From Kordia algicida (GTDB lineage: Bacteria; Bacteroidota; Bacteroidia; Flavobacteriales; Flavobacteriaceae): a DNA stretch of 64,000 nucleotides. The notes below the pieces were generated by a model. The model was not told the DNA's origin, ran no database searches, and saw nothing but the letters and a program-made list of their open reading frames with translations. This document shows positions 61,526 to 64,000 of the stretch, piece after piece. Both the position numbers and the translations under genes were made by a program. Within the stretch, counting starts at the first letter, position 1, and each line of letters begins with the position of its first letter. The stretch lies in assembly GCF_051013375.1 (NCBI RefSeq), contig NZ_CP142125.1; one strand, given 5' to 3'.

Positions 61526-63385
61526 GTGAATTATTTATCTGTCGAAAATATATCGAAGTCTTTTGGAGAACGCGTATTGTTTAGCAATATTTCTTTTGGA
61601 ATCAACAAAGATCAAAAAGTAGCTTTAATTGCCAAAAATGGAACAGGCAAAACGTCCTTGCTTAATATTCTTACAGGACGTGAAGAAGCCGATAGCGGAC
61701 AAATTGTTTCCCGAAAAGGCATTCACATTGCTTTTTTATCACAGAATGAAATCTTAGATCCGAATCTTACGATAGAAGAAACCATTTTTGCTTCCGATAA
61801 TCCAATTTTGGATGTTATTGCCAATTATGAACGTGCATTGCTCAATCCTGATGATACCGAAAACTACCAAAAAGCGTTTGAAAAGATGGATTTGCACAAT
61901 GCTTGGGATTTTGAAACGCAATACAAACAAATTCTGTTTAAGCTAAAACTCGAAAATTTATCGCAAAAAGTGAGCAATTTGTCTGGTGGACAGAAGAAAC
62001 GACTCGGTTTGGCAACAGTTCTTATCAATAAACCCGATTTGTTAATTCTGGATGAACCTACAAATCACCTAGATTTGGAAATGATTGAATGGCTCGAAGA
62101 TTATTTCAAAAAAGAAAGCATTACACTCTTTATGGTGACGCACGATCGCTACTTTTTAGAACGTGTTTGCAATGAAATTGTAGAATTGGAAAACGGACAA
62201 TTATACAATTACAAAGGAAGTTATTCGTACTATTTAGATAAAAAAGAAGCGAGAGTTCAATCTGAGCAAGCTTCTGTGGAAAAAGCCAAAAACTTATACA
62301 AAAAGGAACTCGATTGGATGCGTCGTCAACCAAAAGCACGAACGACCAAATCGAAGTCGCGCATTGATGATTTTTACGTGATTAAAGAAAAAGCACACAA
62401 ACGTCGTAAAGAACACGAAGTGCAATTGGAAATTAATATGGAACGCATGGGAAGTAAAATTCTGGAGTTGCATAATATTTCAAAATCATTTCAAGATAAA
62501 GTGTTGTTAAACAAGTTCGAATATGTCTTTAAACGTGGCGAACGCATCGGAATCATTGGAAAAAACGGAACCGGAAAATCTACGTTTTTAAATATGATTA
62601 CGGGAAATTTAAAACCTGATGCGGGAAAAGTGATTGTCGGTGACACAATTAAATTTGGTTATTACACGCAAAGCGGCATCAATCCGAAAGAAGGACAAAA
62701 AGTGATTGATATCATTAAAGAATATGGCGAATATATTCCGTTGAAAAAAGGACGATTAATTTCGGCGGCGCAATTGCTTGAACGATTTTTGTTTGATAGA
62801 AAACGACAGTACGATTTTGTAGAAAAATTGTCTGGTGGCGAATTGAAACGCTTGTATTTGTGTACGGTTTTGATACAGAATCCGAACTTTTTAATTCTGG
62901 ATGAACCTACAAACGACTTAGATATCGTTACGCTGAACGTTCTCGAAAGCTTTTTACTTGATTTCCCAGGTTGTTTGCTCGTGGTTTCTCACGACCGATA
63001 TTTTATGGATAAAATTGTCGATCACTTGTTTGTATTCCGTGGAAACGGTGTCATTGAAGATTTTCCCGGAAACTACTCCGATTTTAGAACGTATGAAGAT
63101 AGCGCCGAACCTGAAACGACTACAGTTGAAAAGAAAGAAAAGAAATCGTGGCGACAAGACGAAAGCGAGAAATTAAGCTACAACGAACAGAAAGAATACA
63201 AACGTTTGGAAAAAGATATTCAGCGTTTGGAAGAAGAAAAAGAAAAGATTGAAGCCGAATTTGTTTCAGGAGAATTGTCTCAAGAAGAAATTCAGGAGAA
63301 ATCTTTAGAATTGCAGAAAATCATCAACGAATCGGAAGAAAAAACCGAACGTTGGTTTGAATTAGCATCTAAAATTGAAGAATAA
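61526..63385 (+). CDS. ABC-F family ATPase
   Basis: 619 residues starting at a GTG (61526) with VNYLSVENISKSFGERVLF, the normal ABC-F N-terminus. Reading further upstream would overlap wza antisense and yields a non-homologous extension. Two ABC domains: Walker A IAKNGTGKTS and IIGKNGTGKST, signatures LSGGQKKRLG and LSGGELKRLY, and DEPTNHLD/DEPTNDLD. The linker (about 245-310, RRQPKARTTKSKSRIDDF) and a charged coiled-coil C-terminus (560-619) place it in the Uup-like group that acts on ribosomes. Not a membrane exporter. Confidence 0.93.
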   Translation: MNYLSVENISKSFGERVLFSNISFGINKDQKVALIAKNGTGKTSLLNILTGREEADSGQIVSRKGIHIAFLSQNEILDPNLTIEETIFASDNPILDVIANYERALLNPDDTENYQKAFEKMDLHNAWDFETQYKQILFKLKLENLSQKVSNLSGGQKKRLGLATVLINKPDLLILDEPTNHLDLEMIEWLEDYFKKESITLFMVTHDRYFLERVCNEIVELENGQLYNYKGSYSYYLDKKEARVQSEQASVEKAKNLYKKELDWMRRQPKARTTKSKSRIDDFYVIKEKAHKRRKEHEVQLEINMERMGSKILELHNISKSFQDKVLLNKFEYVFKRGERIGIIGKNGTGKSTFLNMITGNLKPDAGKVIVGDTIKFGYYTQSGINPKEGQKVIDIIKEYGEYIPLKKGRLISAAQLLERFLFDRKRQYDFVEKLSGGELKRLYLCTVLIQNPNFLILDEPTNDLDIVTLNVLESFLLDFPGCLLVVSHDRYFMDKIVDHLFVFRGNGVIEDFPGNYSDFRTYEDSAEPETTTVEKKEKKSWRQDESEKLSYNEQKEYKRLEKDIQRLEEEKEKIEAEFVSGELSQEEIQEKSLELQKIINESEEKTERWFELASKIEE

Positions 63386-63387
63386 GT

Positions 63388-64000
63388 ATGTGGTATCAGA
63401 TTTTTGGTTACTTCAAATTCTTTTTCAAATCGACCAATCAACACGGCGTGCATTCACCTTTTGTATATGAGTTGATTACGAAGTGTTTTTATGATACATC
63501 ATCAAAGGAAATCTACAAGACGCTTCAACAGTATCGAGACGATTTATTAAAAGATGAAACGATCATTGAAATCAAAGATTTTGGCGCAGGAAGCAGAGTT
63601 TTTTCCTCCTACAAAAGAAAAGTTTCCGCCATTGCAAAAAACGCAGGAATTACTCCAAAAAGAGCAAAATTATTAGCTAGATTAATTCCGTATTTAAACA
63701 TCGAAAAGTGTTTAGAATTGGGAACTTCATTGGGAATTGGAACGATTGCCATGAAAGAAGCTAACGAAGTTTTTACTTTGGAAGGTTGTCCTGAAACGGC
63801 AAAAATCGCACAAAAACAACTTAAAAAATACGCTGCAACTACTGTAAAAGTTCAGGTTGCAGAATTTTCAGAAGTGTTGTCAAAATTCGCAGAACAACAT
63901 TATGATTTGATTTATTTTGACGGAAATCATCAAAAAGAAGCAACATTACAGTATTTTGAACAGTTATTAAAAACTGCGCACAATGACAGCGTTTTTATCT
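63388..64000 (+). CDS. SAM-dependent methyltransferase (partial, 3' end outside window)
   Basis: 204 residues to the window end, starting at the ATG 2 bases after the ABC-F stop. Conserved opening WYQIFGYFKFFFKSTNQHGVH and SPFVYELITKC; SAM motif I is KCLELGTSLGIGTIAM (about 111-126), with VFTLEGCPE and YDLIYFDGNHQKE as the O-methyltransferase-like DGNH motif. Substrate unknown. Co-transcribed with the ABC-F gene. Confidence 0.9.
   Translation, partial: MWYQIFGYFKFFFKSTNQHGVHSPFVYELITKCFYDTSSKEIYKTLQQYRDDLLKDETIIEIKDFGAGSRVFSSYKRKVSAIAKNAGITPKRAKLLARLIPYLNIEKCLELGTSLGIGTIAMKEANEVFTLEGCPETAKIAQKQLKKYAATTVKVQVAEFSEVLSKFAEQHYDLIYFDGNHQKEATLQYFEQLLKTAHNDSVFI

Overview
The window looks like a chromosomal segment of a marine-type Flavobacteriaceae bacterium (Bacteroidota). 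DNA is AT-rich. Genes lack clear Shine-Dalgarno sites and have A-rich leaders. Several starts are preceded by the Bacteroidota -7 box TAnnTTTG. The gene set fits the group: a cyclophilin-FKBP fusion, a PorV/PorQ-like barrel, an Lnb-domain (DUF4105) protein, a TPR histidine kinase and a CsaA-like protein. The genus cannot be fixed from sequence alone; Kordia-like is a guess. No tRNA, rRNA, CRISPR array, prophage or complete insertion sequence was seen.

Positions 1-25046 are mostly housekeeping. They hold topoisomerase IV (parC, cut by the window edge, and parE, with a small membrane protein between), a secreted protein, ychF, a large M14 peptidase, a CsaA-like protein, a thioredoxin-fold protein, a DinB/YfiT protein, a dual-family prolyl isomerase, a tiny acidic lipoprotein, a two-component system, recQ, a kdsD-tatC-AhpD-like operon, lptB, pssA, an outer-membrane barrel and an Lnb-like protein. 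recQ lacks the usual zinc cysteines.

Positions 25661-61443 form a roughly 36-kb surface-polysaccharide locus. All but one gene are on the minus strand, so it is read from wza leftwards. It encodes: Wza and the Wzc tyrosine autokinase; a carbamoyltransferase / SGNH / DUF5989 / SxtJ cassette; the Wzm-Wzt ABC exporter; methyltransferases and many GT2/GT4 glycosyltransferases; the sialic-acid-type pathway neuB-neuC-neuA; an asparagine-synthetase-like enzyme; an unassigned GT-B protein; an exostosin-like transferase; a Wzy/WaaL-like polymerase or ligase; a GINT1-like beta-propeller protein; a CapK-like adenylating enzyme; and the initiating sugar-phosphate transferase. Together they could make, modify and export a nonulosonic-acid-containing glycan. 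No Wzx flippase is visible.

The most unusual feature is a heptanucleotide repeat (coding strand CACACAA) in the 5' leaders of all three neu genes: 21 units at neuC, 22 at neuB and 2 at neuA. The two long arrays sit beside two copies of a duplicated block carrying a four-helix-bundle (S23/IVP) gene; one copy has an exact 180-bp in-frame deletion between 8-bp direct repeats. This suggests a repeat-tuned, possibly phase-variable switch for nonulosonic acid synthesis.

At 61526-64000 an ABC-F ATPase and a partial methyltransferase are read divergently from the locus. Intergenic regions carry at least two dispersed REP-like repeat families.
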